A stretch of DNA of 64,000 nucleotides from Amorphophallus konjac (lineage: Eukaryota > Streptophyta > Magnoliopsida > Alismatales > Araceae). Positions 1 through 10,800 of this stretch are shown in pieces. Made by a program: the position numbers and the translations under genes. The stretch is from NCBI GenBank assembly GCA_022559845.1, contig CM040121.1, positions 564,395,581 to 564,459,580 of the forward strand, in the 5' to 3' direction. The notes under the pieces were generated by a model. The model was not told the DNA's origin and made no database searches. It was given only the letters and a program-made list of their open reading frames with translations. Positions within the stretch are counted from its first letter, which is position 1, and each line of letters starts with the position of its first letter.

Positions 1-45
1 TATATAGTGTGTTTACAAGGCCGTCTTGAAGTTCAATACATTACA

Positions 46-106
46 AGGGATCACATACCATGCAATAGAAAACCCGACTACTGATCACCTATCTATTAAT
101 TAACTA
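46..106. repeat. Fragment of the PG-array flanking sequence
   Basis: About 60 bases, including 'gggatcacataccatgcaat', match 26588-26650 in the same orientation with two or three substitutions. At 26.6 kb this sequence lies upstream of PG gene C. Its presence at the window edge suggests that another unit of the array, or its flank, lies just to the left. Similarity then ends abruptly. This was read by eye; no alignment was run. Confidence 0.6.
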
Positions 107-770
107 ATGATTATAGAATCTCAAAGAATATAAACCACAAATCTCATGTTCAAAGAATAATGTGAAATTAAGAATTCTCAAATTATTTTTAAATCTCTCC
201 CCAAGTTTGAGAACTTTGAATTTATATTCCCTCCTTGCTCAAAAGTAAGATATGCTTCCCAAGAAATCAGTTCGTATTTTTATCTTCTTACACTCACATC
301 TTTTCCAAACTAGTGAAAAGAATTCCTTTTCTTATAAGAGGAAACTCTCTCCTTTCCTCCTACTTCCGAACAAGGTGCTACCCCCCCTAAGTAGAGAGCT
401 AGCAAGATGATGCCCAACTAGAAGGTCATCAATGTGGGTGGCTTAATTAAGAATGCCTCTTTGATGTGTAAAGATCATTTCTTACCCTTCCAAATCACAA
501 CTGAGATTTTCGTATAGGGGTCATTTAGTTTGACATAAAACATAGCATGTGGGGGTGAGGTGATTTGTATATGGCAGATATAAATCTCAAAATAGATGAA
601 TATTATTTTAATGTTATGATATTTTTACACTTTAATGCTAAATATTTATAACACTTTAAAATGTGATATTTTCCTTAAAAATTTGAAAGTACTTCTAACC
701 CCGTAACGATTTTGATATTACTAGTTAGCATTTAGCTGGATTTTATCTATTTCAATATTATTGTAGCACA
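107..770. other. AT-rich intergenic DNA, no gene seen
   Basis: No credible open frame, RNA gene or repeat boundary is visible. The base composition is that of ordinary AT-rich plant spacer. Confidence 0.5.
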
Positions 771-780
771 ATAGCCAACT

Positions 781-1026
781 AATTAACAACCAATTATAAG
801 CGATGGATATAAAAATTCGTCTCTAATCTATCATAGATTTGTCAAAGATTGCGGACAAATTTTATATAATTTAACATCGGATTAGAGATGAATTTTTATA
901 TTTATCACTTATAATTGGTCACTAATTAACATATGTAGTTAATCCGTCCATGACGTCCTTAGTGACGAATTAGAGATGAATTAACGACGAAACTCGTCTA
1001 TCGTTAATCTCACTTTTTCTTGTAGT
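781..1026. mobile_element. MITE-like inverted repeat with a CACTA-type 3' end
   Basis: Bases 781-829 and 880-930 form arms of nearly 50 bp that are close reverse complements around a loop of about 50 bp. The following bases repeat short GACGAA/TTCGTC words and end in 'tttttcttgtagt' near 1013-1025. That is the reverse complement of the ACTACAAGAAAAA terminal motif of plant CACTA transposons. A matching left terminus was not found, so the element may be truncated or the two parts may be separate. It is non-coding. Confidence 0.5.
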
Positions 1027-1526
1027 TACTAATTAAAATATTTATTTATTTATTTATTTTACAAATTAAATAATATCTCTTTCTTTGAGGGGTTGCGGGA
1101 GGGGAGAAGGGAGCCATATTCTTGATCAGCAAAAGGGATTTACAGAGATGAGGGAGGGGGTCAGACTAAAAAGAGGATGCAAAACGTATGGCTGTTCATG
1201 GCTACTGGGATGTGGCTGTGGGGTGACCGCTGTTATTTATTTTCACAATGATTAAATTAATGCTATTGATATTAAGTAATATAGTTATTTGGATCAGGAA
1301 ATTAACAAACCAATGCTTCCGATAAGATTTGAATGATTGAAACGAGCATCCATTAAGCTATGATCAACCATAGACACAGGAATACTTGTTGCACCGCACT
1401 TCGGTAAGATCGGTCACAAACTTAGGTTTGCAGGAAGGTCCGAATTGAAGGCTGAGAGCAGTAGTCCTGATATTTTATCCAAACTAAAAGAATCTGTCAA
1501 GAATAATAATGGGTTCCACGTCTATA
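1027..1526. other. Intergenic DNA, nothing recognised
   Basis: Mixed-composition spacer with no supported gene or repeat border. Confidence 0.4.
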
Positions 1527-1650
1527 TTTTCTAGAAAGGGATTTTTACATATTAATCTTTACAAATTTAGTGAATTATCGATTAGTCTCTCAAATCTGAC
1601 TATTATTTCAATTAATAGTATCTATAATCATTAATATTTTACAAATAAAA
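1527..1650 (+). repeat. Dispersed repeat, inverted partner of 4100-4212
   Basis: Roughly 120 bases, with the core 'gggatttttacatatta' and then 'ctcaaatctga', reappear as the reverse complement at 4100-4212 at roughly 75-80% similarity by eye. Each copy lies outside a (TC)n tract and a G-rich minisatellite. The tracts are not mirror images, so these look like two copies of one repeat family in opposite orientation, not the ends of a single element. Confidence 0.55.
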
Positions 1651-1736
1651 TGAATGTGATTTGTTTCCGTCCCAAAGAATGAATTCTTCTGTAAGATATT
1701 CTATCAAATATATGAAAAATACTAAAATAACCCTAT

Positions 1737-1738
<2 letters not shown>

Positions 1739-1767
<29 letters not shown>

Positions 1768-2100
1768 GGGTTGGAGGCCAAGGGGACCGGGGGGTGGTCT
1801 ACCGGAGGGGGAGGGGATCGAAGGGAGAGGGGGACACAGGAAGGGGAGGGGGACCGAACGGGGGTCGGAGGTGGAGGGGGGCGTCCACCGGAGGTGGAGG
1901 GGTATCGGAGGCGGCGGACTGGGAGGGGACCGGAGGGGAGAGTGTCCACGTACCGAAGGTGGAGGGGGATCGAAGGAGGCTGGAGGGGGAGGGGGAGGTG
2001 AACTGGAGGGGGTCGGAGGGGGAGGGGGATCAGATCGAGGAGGCCTGAGGGGGAGGGGGGAGGTGAACCGGAGGGGGGTCGCAGGGGGAGGGGGGCGTCT
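1739..2100 (+). repeat. (TC)n tract and G-rich minisatellite
   Basis: A (TC)n microsatellite at 1739-1768 runs into about 330 bases of degenerate GGAGGGGGAGGGG units with GTC/ATC interruptions. The plus strand has dozens of G runs of three to six and so strong G-quadruplex potential. All six frames give low-complexity Gly/Arg or Pro/Ser strings, which I treat as non-coding. Confidence 0.85.
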
Positions 2101-3736
2101 GGCACAGAAATACTTGCTGTACACCGGTACCCGACACACACCATTAGTCCATGCAGGCCAACAAGACCCATGATAGGACTGAAACCACGTGGTCAATGTC
2201 ATGCCGATGTGCACGTCAACTGCACATCTTGGTGTGCATCAGATAGTTCTCTTGTTTGTATATCACGGACGATCCACTACCACTCCCCCCGCAGTTAGTT
2301 GTCATCGGCAGACTCCCAGCCATCGTGACTGTGGAGTACCTGACCTCTTAATGCGCTGTGGAGTCTTAGATGGAAAGAAAGGAAAATGTCTTTTGTACAA
2401 GGAGCTTAAGATTGTAACACATGGAATGCAGCAAATAAGCACTACTGGTGAAGTTTCATATGGAGAGTTCCTAGTGTCTCACCTATGCAACAGAGAGAAT
2501 TTGTAGCTCATGATCCCAACACGTGGGACAATTACTGGATATTTATGCAATGCGAATTTCTGTACATAAATCAAATGTTCTCAAGCCTAAAATCCCCTTG
2601 AATCACGCATCCAAGTATGAAGAGCCGGCCACAAGCTTATAGCATCAAAACTGAAGGAGTACTGCCCTCACTGTTTCTGCAAAAGTTAAGACAACCTTGT
2701 TTACGTAGGATCTAACCGAAAAACATGTAAATAAAAGCAGAACGAGGGCAGGCAGTCTGTCAACCTCAGAAGAAAGTGAAGCCCTGCAGTGTATGAATGG
2801 TGACAAAGATTGTCTGCTCCCTTGAGTTCCATCCTATCATGTTTGGAACATGAAGATAATCTTTCAGTACTTACTGTGCAGATCATCAAGAATTCGTAGT
2901 TCATAAGAGATAGCACACAATGTAAGAAACTTTTTAGACATCGCTCATTGGACCACCTACTTAAAACATGACTACAAAAGCAAAAATTGATAAACAACAA
3001 ATTCCTGCAGATCTTATTATCAGGTCTACTGTACCTCTCTCAAATCAGTTTACTCATATCGAACTCAATAAAACAGAAATTCTTAGTTCCAAATGTTTTG
3101 AGCAAGAAACTCTGGATGACATGTCAGAGGCGGCAACGAAAGTAGCAAAAACCCTTTTTTTGGAAGTGGATGGCAGCAAAAGCCGGGTTGGTGATAATTA
3201 TATCTTACCATGATCTGATATCATTTGATAGTTTTGCGCAAAAGCCATCCATGTCGATACCATAAACATAATGGTGTATATACGTAGCAATAGGCCAAAA
3301 ATAAAACAAGTGGTGCTGTGACAACTGATGCTCTTGAGATATTTTTTTTCCAGGCCAAAGGTCTTCTATCATAAGCAAGTGAAATCGTGGTTTGATCAAG
3401 AGAAAAAGACTCTTCCTTGGAATTAGCTATTAAGTAGTTCTGTCCTCTCTCACAAACCTTCAGTGCATTAGTGAAAATGGTATCTTGTGGAACTTCAGCT
3501 GTTTACTCTCTGCCTCTTAATTCACGAGTATCTAAAATTAAATTGTACGAAAATTAAAACGACTTCAAGTCCAACGTTTTAGCTATACATATAGTAGATA
3601 ACTCAACATATAATCATCTACACTAGTATACTTCTATTTACCTGCCCCTCTAGCTGCAGAAATTGTAGTAGTACACAACTTCATATTCTGACTTGTACAA
3701 CAAATATCAGCACTTCTAAAGGTCTCAGTAATTCTT
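2101..3736. other. Unassigned stretch between the minisatellite and the kinase relic
   Basis: Several frames of 80-105 codons open here on both strands (for example 2189-2506 and 2968-3213 on plus), but none shows a recognisable domain, codon bias or consistent splice pattern. The part nearest 3737 could be 3' flank of the kinase relic. No function is assigned. Confidence 0.3.
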
Positions 3737-3825
3737 CTATTTCTTCAGTTTATCAACAACCTGTTTCATTGATGGTCGAACAGCCAGGGATTCTATAGTA
3801 CAATCAGAGGTAAGTCTCATCATGC
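3737..3825 (-). pseudogene. Receptor-like protein kinase C-terminal relic
   Basis: The minus strand encodes MMRLTSDC, then RPSMKQVVDKL, with a stop at 3737-3739. A Cys followed by seven residues and RPSM, then a hydrophobic helix, is the subdomain XI signature near the end of plant receptor-like kinase domains. Only about 29 residues remain. On the upstream (higher-coordinate) side the frame runs straight into a G-rich minisatellite coding for Pro/Ser low complexity, so the rest of the kinase is absent. I read it as a truncated relic. The plus strand here also shows a splice-like AG...GTAAGT frame of about 60 bases, but the kinase motif is the stronger signal. Confidence 0.55.
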
Positions 3826-3928
3826 CGGAGGGGGAGGGGGGAGGTCGCAGGGGAGGGGGAGGGAGGCCCCAGGGGGAGGAGGAGGCCGGGGAGGGGGTAG
3901 GTGAATCAGAGGAGGCCACGGTAGTACT

Positions 3929-4003
<75 letters not shown>
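3822..4003 (+). repeat. Second G-rich minisatellite with (TC)n(CA)n
   Basis: GGAGGGGGAGGGG units at 3822-3925 are followed by (TC)n to about 3972 and (CA)n to about 4003. It is the same kind of array as 1739-2100 but with the TC tract on the opposite side. Confidence 0.85.
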
Positions 4004-4008
<5 letters not shown>

Positions 4009-4099
4009 TAACCCGGGGTAAGTTGATATTTTCCTTTCCTTGAATATAAGATAACTATAGTTTAGTTAATTGAATGAACGACAGAGACTTAAATGTGTA

Positions 4100-4212
4100 A
4101 CGATTAAGATTATAGAAACTATTAAAATAATAATCAGATTTGAGGAATTAATTGTTAATTTACTAAATTTACAAGGACTAATATGTAAAAATCCCTTCTA
4201 GAAATATGTATT
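4100..4212 (-). repeat. Dispersed repeat, inverted partner of 1527-1650
   Basis: Read on the minus strand, this copy starts with TAGAAGGGATTTTTACATA and follows the left copy for about 110 bases with small indels. Confidence 0.55.
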
Positions 4213-5059
4213 CAATAACGTTAGTGTCATGTTTTTTGCCACTTGCAACTTACCATTTTAGTCATCAAATTATGAGATAGATGGTCCCAAACTTAGGTTC
4301 CTCATCTAATGAGCACAAAATTTAAATTTGGATCATTTTGCAGTACAAAAAGGAGCGTGATAAATCAGATTGCAGAAAGTGTGAAAACCGTAGAATTTCT
4401 CAAAAGTGCTCGTCAATAAAAACTAAATGCATTAATACATTAACACGTTAACATCTTAATATGTTTAATACACCAACATATTTGACACCTAACGTATCAG
4501 GGAAGGGGGGCAAAACCTGAATTCTCTATCAACTAGGACGTATCAATCAACCACAAATCAACGAAAAACTAACAGAGAGCATGAAGAAAGATGAGTTTCG
4601 ACCCCCCCCCCCCCCCCAAAAAAAAAAAGGCTGCAATGTTTTTTTCTTCCCCCTTAGAAACTCTTGTAATAAAAAGTAATAAAAAGGCACAGCGATCCTC
4701 CAGTTCTCATGTCAATGCCCAATATGCTTTGCCAACCCAATGCCACCTTATTTGAGTGCCTGCAAGGGCATGCCTTTAGTGTTCGGCGGATATTCTCGCA
4801 ACAAATTTGTAGGGCATCTTGAAGGGTTTTATCTAAATCCCAATGTCACTGTTGAAGTTTAAAAAAAATTACAAAACACACCGTAACGCAAAGCATCAGA
4901 CCAATGCTATAGAGAAAAACACGACAATGTAATACATGGAAGGAGAAGCAAACAAGTTAAAATAACTTTTTAAAAAAATCATGCTAACGGGGACTGAAAA
5001 GATGAAACTTTTGGTTCAGCAGCCCCATCTTCCCCACCAAAGGACTTCGACTGGCAGCC
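4213..5059. other. Intergenic DNA downstream of the split gene
   Basis: AT-rich spacer with many TTAA words around 4430-4500 and a C14A10-type homopolymer run near 4601-4630. No gene is seen. Confidence 0.4.
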
Positions 5060-5065
5060 TTTATT
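5060..5065 (-). terminator. Candidate polyadenylation signal (AATAAA)
   Basis: The minus strand reads AATAAA about 218 bases after the stop codon of the gene ending at 5283. That is a normal 3' UTR distance for a plant gene. Confidence 0.45.
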
Positions 5066-5282
5066 TGGTCGCATGGGGTGCCATGGCGACCTTCCCGCAG
5101 GTAGAGACGGTATAAGTTGTGTGGGTGCTCAAACCACTGTGGCTGTTGAGCGGGGAGAGGAATCCCTCCCTCCCTCCCTCCCAAACTGCGTCCAGCAGTA
5201 GCCTGGGAAGCTTGTATTTCAAAGGACAAGTATAGTTGTTACGAAGTGCTTCTGTAGAGTTACGAACCAAAACAATAGGAAA

Positions 5283-5414
5283 TCAGGAACTGGTGCCGGC
5301 ACCACGATCAGCTGCCATAGAGCCGAAGACCTTCTTCCAGTGAGCTGAGGCTTCCTCTACCGTCCGGAAAGTCCAGATATGAGGCCTGGCATTCTCCCGT
5401 GCCTCTAGAATTTC
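5283..5414 (-). CDS. DUF3128-type protein, last exon (exon 3)
   Basis: After an acceptor (TTTTTGTAG, minus strand) the exon encodes 43 residues in phase 0, beginning EILEARENARPHIWTFRT and ending at TGA (5283-5285). It joins in frame to the exon at 8107-8225 (donor after SSEVQ). From memory, this Ala-Arg-Glu, HIWTFRTVEEA pattern is the C-terminus of small plant proteins with a DUF3128 (PF11326) domain, a eukaryotic family with conserved cysteines and no settled plant function. The intron between the two exons is about 2.7 kb and repeat-rich. Exon 1 is not upstream on this strand in the window; a matching exon 1 lies at 52579-52765 on the plus strand. No database search was run. Confidence 0.8.
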   Translation of the reverse strand, partial: EILEARENARPHIWTFRTVEEASAHWKKVFGSMAADRGAGTSS

Positions 5415-6582
5415 CTACAAAAAGGTCGCGAGTCAGAACAAAGAAAAAAAGACACCAGGTTCTCCCAAGGCACTTATACATGCTGGTAAGCAGGAAAGAA
5501 AAACAGCAGCCATATGGTACACGTCACAGGAATCACAACATCAGACAATCCTTAGGTTAGGTGCTTGGAGATCACAAACACCAAACCATGGTCATTGCCA
5601 AGTAATAGGGACGACCATTGTGAGATCTTTATAGAAGCTGACAGCTATTCTGATACCTAAATTCTTCAATATACATGAGTGCAAGAATATACATTCACAG
5701 AGTGTATGAGATCTGGGTAGAAACCAATAAAAATGGGAAGCATTCAACCACAACCTTCCTTTTCTTTGGTTGGGGGTTGGGTGTTGGGTGTTGGGTTGGG
5801 GGGGGGGGTGCTCTATGGACCAATCATGTCTCTTGTCTTCCACAATTATCCACCACTATTTGCTGTCGCAAGAAGCTGAAGCAACCTTGCTTACTTGGCT
5901 TACTTGTTTTCCTAGTTCACAAATGTCCACACACGGGGTAAATTTTCATCTCCACAAAGTACCCAGACCTGGCACACAGTGGTGCAGCATAGCTTTCTCA
6001 TGGTTGCCCAAACGCATCCATGGAATGGGACCTATTGTAGTCACGGGTGTGAGGTGAACAAGGCACCCAAGGAACTGCCCCAAGCACCTAGGATTGGAGT
6101 GATATTGTACAAAAACATCAAAGCATGACTAGATTGTTGAATCCACACATAAATACTCCACATCAGAGCCCAAAATAAACAAAGAGATAGACACCCACAG
6201 GCATGCACCTTCCAAAAAAGACACCCAGAGGCATGTATGGTGTGATCGTGGGTATTGCCAGAAGAGCCACAGGGGCTATAATAGCAGCCAAAAGATGCCT
6301 TGGTTGTTGCTGAAAATTAAAGTGTGGTTGACATGAGAAGGAGCATCTGCCGGTATAGGTCATGGTGGCACATTGGGCAAACAGCAGCAATGGTGGCAAT
6401 TCAGGGAGCATGCAGCAACCATAGCAGTAGCATAGGGAGCATGCAGTGACCATAGCGGTGGCACAGTTAGCATTGAGCAAATATAGTAGTGGCAAGAGAG
6501 CATGCAGCAGCATGCAGCAGCAGCAGCAATGACGTTGGATATGATGGCTATGAAGATAAAGGTAATTGCTGGAAGCAGCTCA

Positions 6583-6605
6583 ACTCTGGTACCACGTTAG
6601 GAACC
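6583..6605 (-). mobile_element. Retrotransposon primer-binding-site remnant
   Basis: On the minus strand the sequence reads TTCCTAACGTGGTACCAGAG, resembling an LTR end followed by TGGTATCAGAG, the initiator-tRNA-Met binding site of many copia-like elements, with substitutions. Its LTR would lie at higher coordinates, but its other border was not identified. Confidence 0.35.
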
Positions 6606-7151
6606 TGAAGGAGAAGAATGGAATGCTCCAAACTTGATGAGTGCAACAGCCCAAGATGTATACAAGAAGCATTGTGACATCCTATATTTGGTCTTTCAGA
6701 TAAATTGCATTGATAATGGCTATTTAACCATTGTTTCCATAGTCAACACATCTAACTATGATGTGTGTATTAGAGGTCTTGACGGGTTGGACCTAGGCTG
6801 ACCTAGATAAAGCCAGATCCCGAAATAGACCCATACGTTAAAACCCAGTCTCATCCCAGAAAGAGAAGATGTCAAGCCATTAACAGGAAATAATATCTGA
6901 GAAGGTGCAAAACAACAGTCACTGTAGCTACTTTCTGCTAATACATCTGTGCTATTAAAACTTGCATTTTCATTCTAAACACACGTTAAGACTCTTGATT
7001 CTCTCTCTCTCAGGATTCATTGAACACAAACTGATCTTTGCAACCATTAGTTTGCAAATGGTCAAAAGGTTGGAGTGTTGGACTTGAATAGCTTCTTACC
7101 CAGGCCAGCCCATTGGTGCTCTGTGTTTCCTACTTGTTGATGAATTCTCAT

Positions 7152-7156
<5 letters not shown>

Positions 7157-7197
<41 letters not shown>
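7157..7197. repeat. (AT)n microsatellite
   Basis: About 20 uninterrupted AT dinucleotides lie inside the intron. Confidence 0.9.
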
Positions 7198-7201
<4 letters not shown>

Positions 7202-8106
7202 TACAAACATGGCGCATGTGCATGGAGTGCGCCACCTCTTGATGTAGTTTGGTCATACCCTAGTGCTTGTACAATCCAATGGCTACATTGAGACAATCCC
7301 CCAGCAAGGTGCAGAAAGGTGTCTAGTGATTGCGGCCATCTGATTGAAAGAAACTATGTGATCAGATGGCCCTGCCACAGCATGATCTTCAGTGCCTATC
7401 AATTCACAGCATAGTCTTGTGACATGCCCAAAGGTGCCCCTCTACGGGGTGCCTACATGCTTGGTGGAATTCTATTCAGTTGTTAGATTACAGTACTTTT
7501 GTGATTGGGATGTTGCCATTACAATATGTCGCAGCTCTATTTTTGGGATTGTATCATAGCATCCCCCCTCCAAATCACCAATGCATCCTGTAGGCCGCAG
7601 GGCTAGTTTATGTTGTATAGGGGCATTTCTGTCCATGTAGTTTGTGTTAGTTTATTAGCCTTGTGATCTAGTCGCCCTATCTAGTAGAAGGGTAATTAGG
7701 TCATAATAGCTGATGGCATGCCTTGTAATTAGTGAAAATCATACTTATATATAGTGCTGTGATGGGATTGGCCCTTGAGTTTTTGGCCGCCCCTTCCTTC
7801 TCACCTTCTTGCACTCTCTCTCTCCACCTCCCTTCCCTTCGATCCTCATATTTCTAAACATCCATCTATATATGTAGCCATAGACACACCCACAACTGCA
7901 TTCATACAACACTAGCAAGATCAGCAGTTAGAAAACAATTAGTGAAAAAATGATGTTGAGATTCAGCAGTTAGAAAACAATTGTAACACAAGATGTACTG
8001 AAGACATGTAAAACATGGACGATTCCTGACATAAGAAATCCTGCCTAATGATGATTAAAGGTTGATGTTTTAACACTGTTAAAAATGCAACTAAAGCAAG
8101 ACTGAC

Positions 8107-8225
8107 CTGAACCTCGGATGACTTCTTTGTTTTCAGTTTCAAACAATCAAAAAGGGTATTCCACTTCTCAAAGCAATTGTCAAACTCTCCACGCCTGTAA
8201 TACTGTTGCATTTGGTGAACTGGAG
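8107..8225 (-). CDS. DUF3128-type protein, middle exon (exon 2)
   Basis: The exon of 119 bases has an acceptor CTTCACAG at 8226 and a donor GTCAGT at 8106. It starts in codon phase 1 (CT completing a codon) and encodes PVHQMQQYYRRGEFDNC, then FEKWNTLFDCLKLKTKK, ending SSEVQ. The two cysteines (DNC, DCL) and the MQQYYR pattern fit the core of the DUF3128-type family as I recall it. The preceding exon must end with one base of a split codon. The exon 1 found at 52579-52765 ends with T, giving TCT (Ser) and FCYSPVHQMQQ. The combined protein would be 145 residues. No exon 1 is present upstream on the minus strand within the window. Confidence 0.8.
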
Positions 8226-9685
8226 CTGTGAAGGTATGAAAGAAGATCAGCTAATGATACAAACAAAGAGATGGGAAAAGATCAAGCATCAGGTCCCTTG
8301 ACACAAGATGAAAAATGATTGATAAACCGAATGATGTAAAAAAAAGCTAGACCATGCTGGCATACTATATGCATCAGATGAAATAAAAATTTTACAGATT
8401 CAAACATCAAAGTTCTGGTTTGGCAATTGTTTGAGGGGCCAAAAAAGCCTTGATCAAGTACGCAAGTGGCACGGACGACAATGTAGCTGCTGGACCCCAT
8501 ATTTTTTTGTCTATCTGATAAATCAGTATCTTTGATCCAATTTTCTTAGAAAATATTCCAAAAAGAAGGAATTTTAAATACAGTTTTCATATGAATAAGA
8601 TATCGCATTTTCATTACCCATTTAATTTGAATGAAATCAGATAGAAATGCCAATTTCAGTTTTGTTCCATGCTGATAAATCAGCATTATCAGTGTTGATT
8701 TCTATTGTGGATTGCTGCAGACCAGTGAATCAGGACTCCCAAAAGAAGCTGCCCTATCTCCAGCTTGGCTCCCTGCCAGTAAACATGTGGCACACGGATA
8801 CCTAAGTTAAGTGTCTCTCAGACTCAGTAGAAACAATCTAATAACAGTGACAACAGACTCTGCCTCCCATAGTAGGCAGTATTCCCCACCAATCTAAAAT
8901 CTTTCCAATTGCATTTTCTAAACCACCCTCCAGCCAAGCAAAACTTTGATCATCCTCTCTTGCTAAGACCTTCATTGTCTATTATTGATTACATCATATT
9001 ACTATCAAGATCATCCCAGTGTCACAGCTCCCATCCCATAGTTTTTGCTCTGCAATCTCTCGGTATATATTTGAAAGGCCAATACAATTATTACCTAGTG
9101 CTTATCAAAATTCAAATCAAGTACAACCACCTTTGCAGTAATGACATGTTGAATAATGCCATTTCAGCTTACAAATATAAAGAATGACACCGTATGTGTT
9201 GCTTTAGTTTGATATTATCAGAATCTATCTGTACAGCAAGGGTCACATGACCTAGCAAATTCTTCCATCTCTCATCTAGAATAGCATAAAGAGTCAAGTT
9301 CCCTCCTTTCAACCACCACTTATGATACACATCGCATGCTCGTTACTTCACTTTACACGCATTTCATATAAAGCCTAAAGTCAAACTTTAACCTACAGGT
9401 TTTCAGCAACCAGGCATCTGTTTCAGCACAACATTAACAGATTATCAGTGACCAAGATTGAGAATAAGAAAATTTGACCAAAAATCAAATGTGCCAGGCA
9501 AATGCCATGAAGCATTGCTGAAACTAGTTGACCTAGGATTTGTTGATCCTTGAGGCATTTTACCTAGATCAATCCTCTAGAAATATGAGGAAATGATGGC
9601 AGATCCTTGGCTAGTTGAATGTTTAGAGTTCAAATATGTACTTAGAGATGAGGCCCTCGCAAGCCATCAGCACATAACAATCATT
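8226..9685. other. Probable intron-1 or flank sequence of the split gene
   Basis: AT-rich sequence with no convincing exon. Frames at 8282-8500 (minus) and 8909-9187 (plus) have no recognisable domain. It abuts the LTR at 9686. Confidence 0.4.
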
Positions 9686-10139
9686 GTAACGACCCAGGAT
9701 CCGAGTACTAGAAAGTAACCGACGCGACCCAAATCCTGACTCGTCACCCATGAGCTACAATGCTCGGAAGGGTTAGATTAACGTTGTGGGGGGTGCACAA
9801 AAATTTAAAATACATGCAGGAATTCAATTACAGGATTAAAATTTACATTACATAATTAAACAATTACAACCTAGAGTCCAAGTCCACAAAAGTACAGTCA
9901 GCAAGAAAGAAACGTACACAGTCACAAGGCATATCCTTGCTCTAGCAAGTTGGCGACTAAGAACCTCTGTTGGCACTGCACAGAATCTTCGAACCACGTG
10001 GAGATATTGCCACACCTGAAAGAAGAAGGGGTGAGCCCCATCTCATTGGCTCAGTAGGTATCCCATAGATCCCCACCACCACGCAACAACAACAAACATT
10101 AACAATAAATAATAATAACAACAGGAAGTAACAGGGAAA

Positions 10140-10800
10140 CTTCGACCACTAAGGTCGGACAACCACGACCAAAACCACACGGTTAGCCGGTGACATCAAC
10201 ACGCGGCTAACACACCTCAGGGTCAGCCGACAACTACATCAACCCCTGGCTAATACACCTCAATGGTCAGCCAGCAACAATCTCTGGCTACTACACCTCA
10301 ACGGTCAGCCAACTCCAACAATCCAACTAATACACCCCAACGGTCGGCCGACACAACTTTGGCTAACAGAGCTTAACGGTCAACCGATGCAACAACTCCG
10401 GCTAACACACTTCAACGGTTAGCCGGCAACAGAGTTTGGCCACTACACGTCGGGGGGTCAGCCAGTGACAATAGTCCAGACCAATACACCCCCAAGGGTC
10501 GGTCTACCTCAATTACGGACCAATACACCCTCACGGGTCGGTCTACATCAGCCACAAACCAATACGCCTCAGAGGCCGGTCTACAACAACTTGGACCAGA
10601 ACAGCCCCAAGGGTCGACCTACTATAACTTTGGCTATCACACCTCAAAGGTCGGCCAGTAACATCAACGTTCGGCTAACACACCTCAGGGTCAGCCAACA
10701 ACGATATCAAATGAATCCAAGTCAACATGCCCCCAAGGGTCGGCCAACATCAAACTTCAAATCGACAAACCTCGTAGGGGAAGGCCAACATCAAACTTTA
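10140..10800 (+). repeat. Degenerate 'ggctaacacacctcaacggtcagcc' array
   Basis: About 15 units of 40-50 bases combine a GGCTAA/GACCAA word, ACACCTCA or ACACCCCA, and GGTCAGCC or GGTCGGCC. The 113-codon frame at 10465-10806 is just this repeat translated. Confidence 0.7.

Larger units (their letters stand above)
5415..8106 (-). other. Large intron 2 of the DUF3128-type gene
   Basis: The intron is bounded by a GTCAGT donor (minus strand, at 8106) and a TTTTTGTAG acceptor (at 5415). It contains a GCA-rich patch (about 6360-6530), a copia-like primer-binding-site remnant (6583-6605), an (AT)n tract (about 7157-7197), a C/T-rich 7740-7850 segment and a 20-bp direct repeat (7921-7940 and 7963-7982). 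The length is probably due to old insertions. No internal exon was recognised. Confidence 0.6.

Noticed and set aside
1639..2214. Long overlapping frames on both strands encoding Pro- or Gly-rich proteins
   Set aside because: They are translations of a G-rich minisatellite and TC tract; all frames are open because of composition.
3750..3809. Short plus-strand exon with TTTCTTCAG acceptor and GAG|GTAAGT donor
   Set aside because: The minus strand over the same bases encodes a kinase C-terminal signature ending in a stop, which is the more specific signal; no partner plus exons were found.
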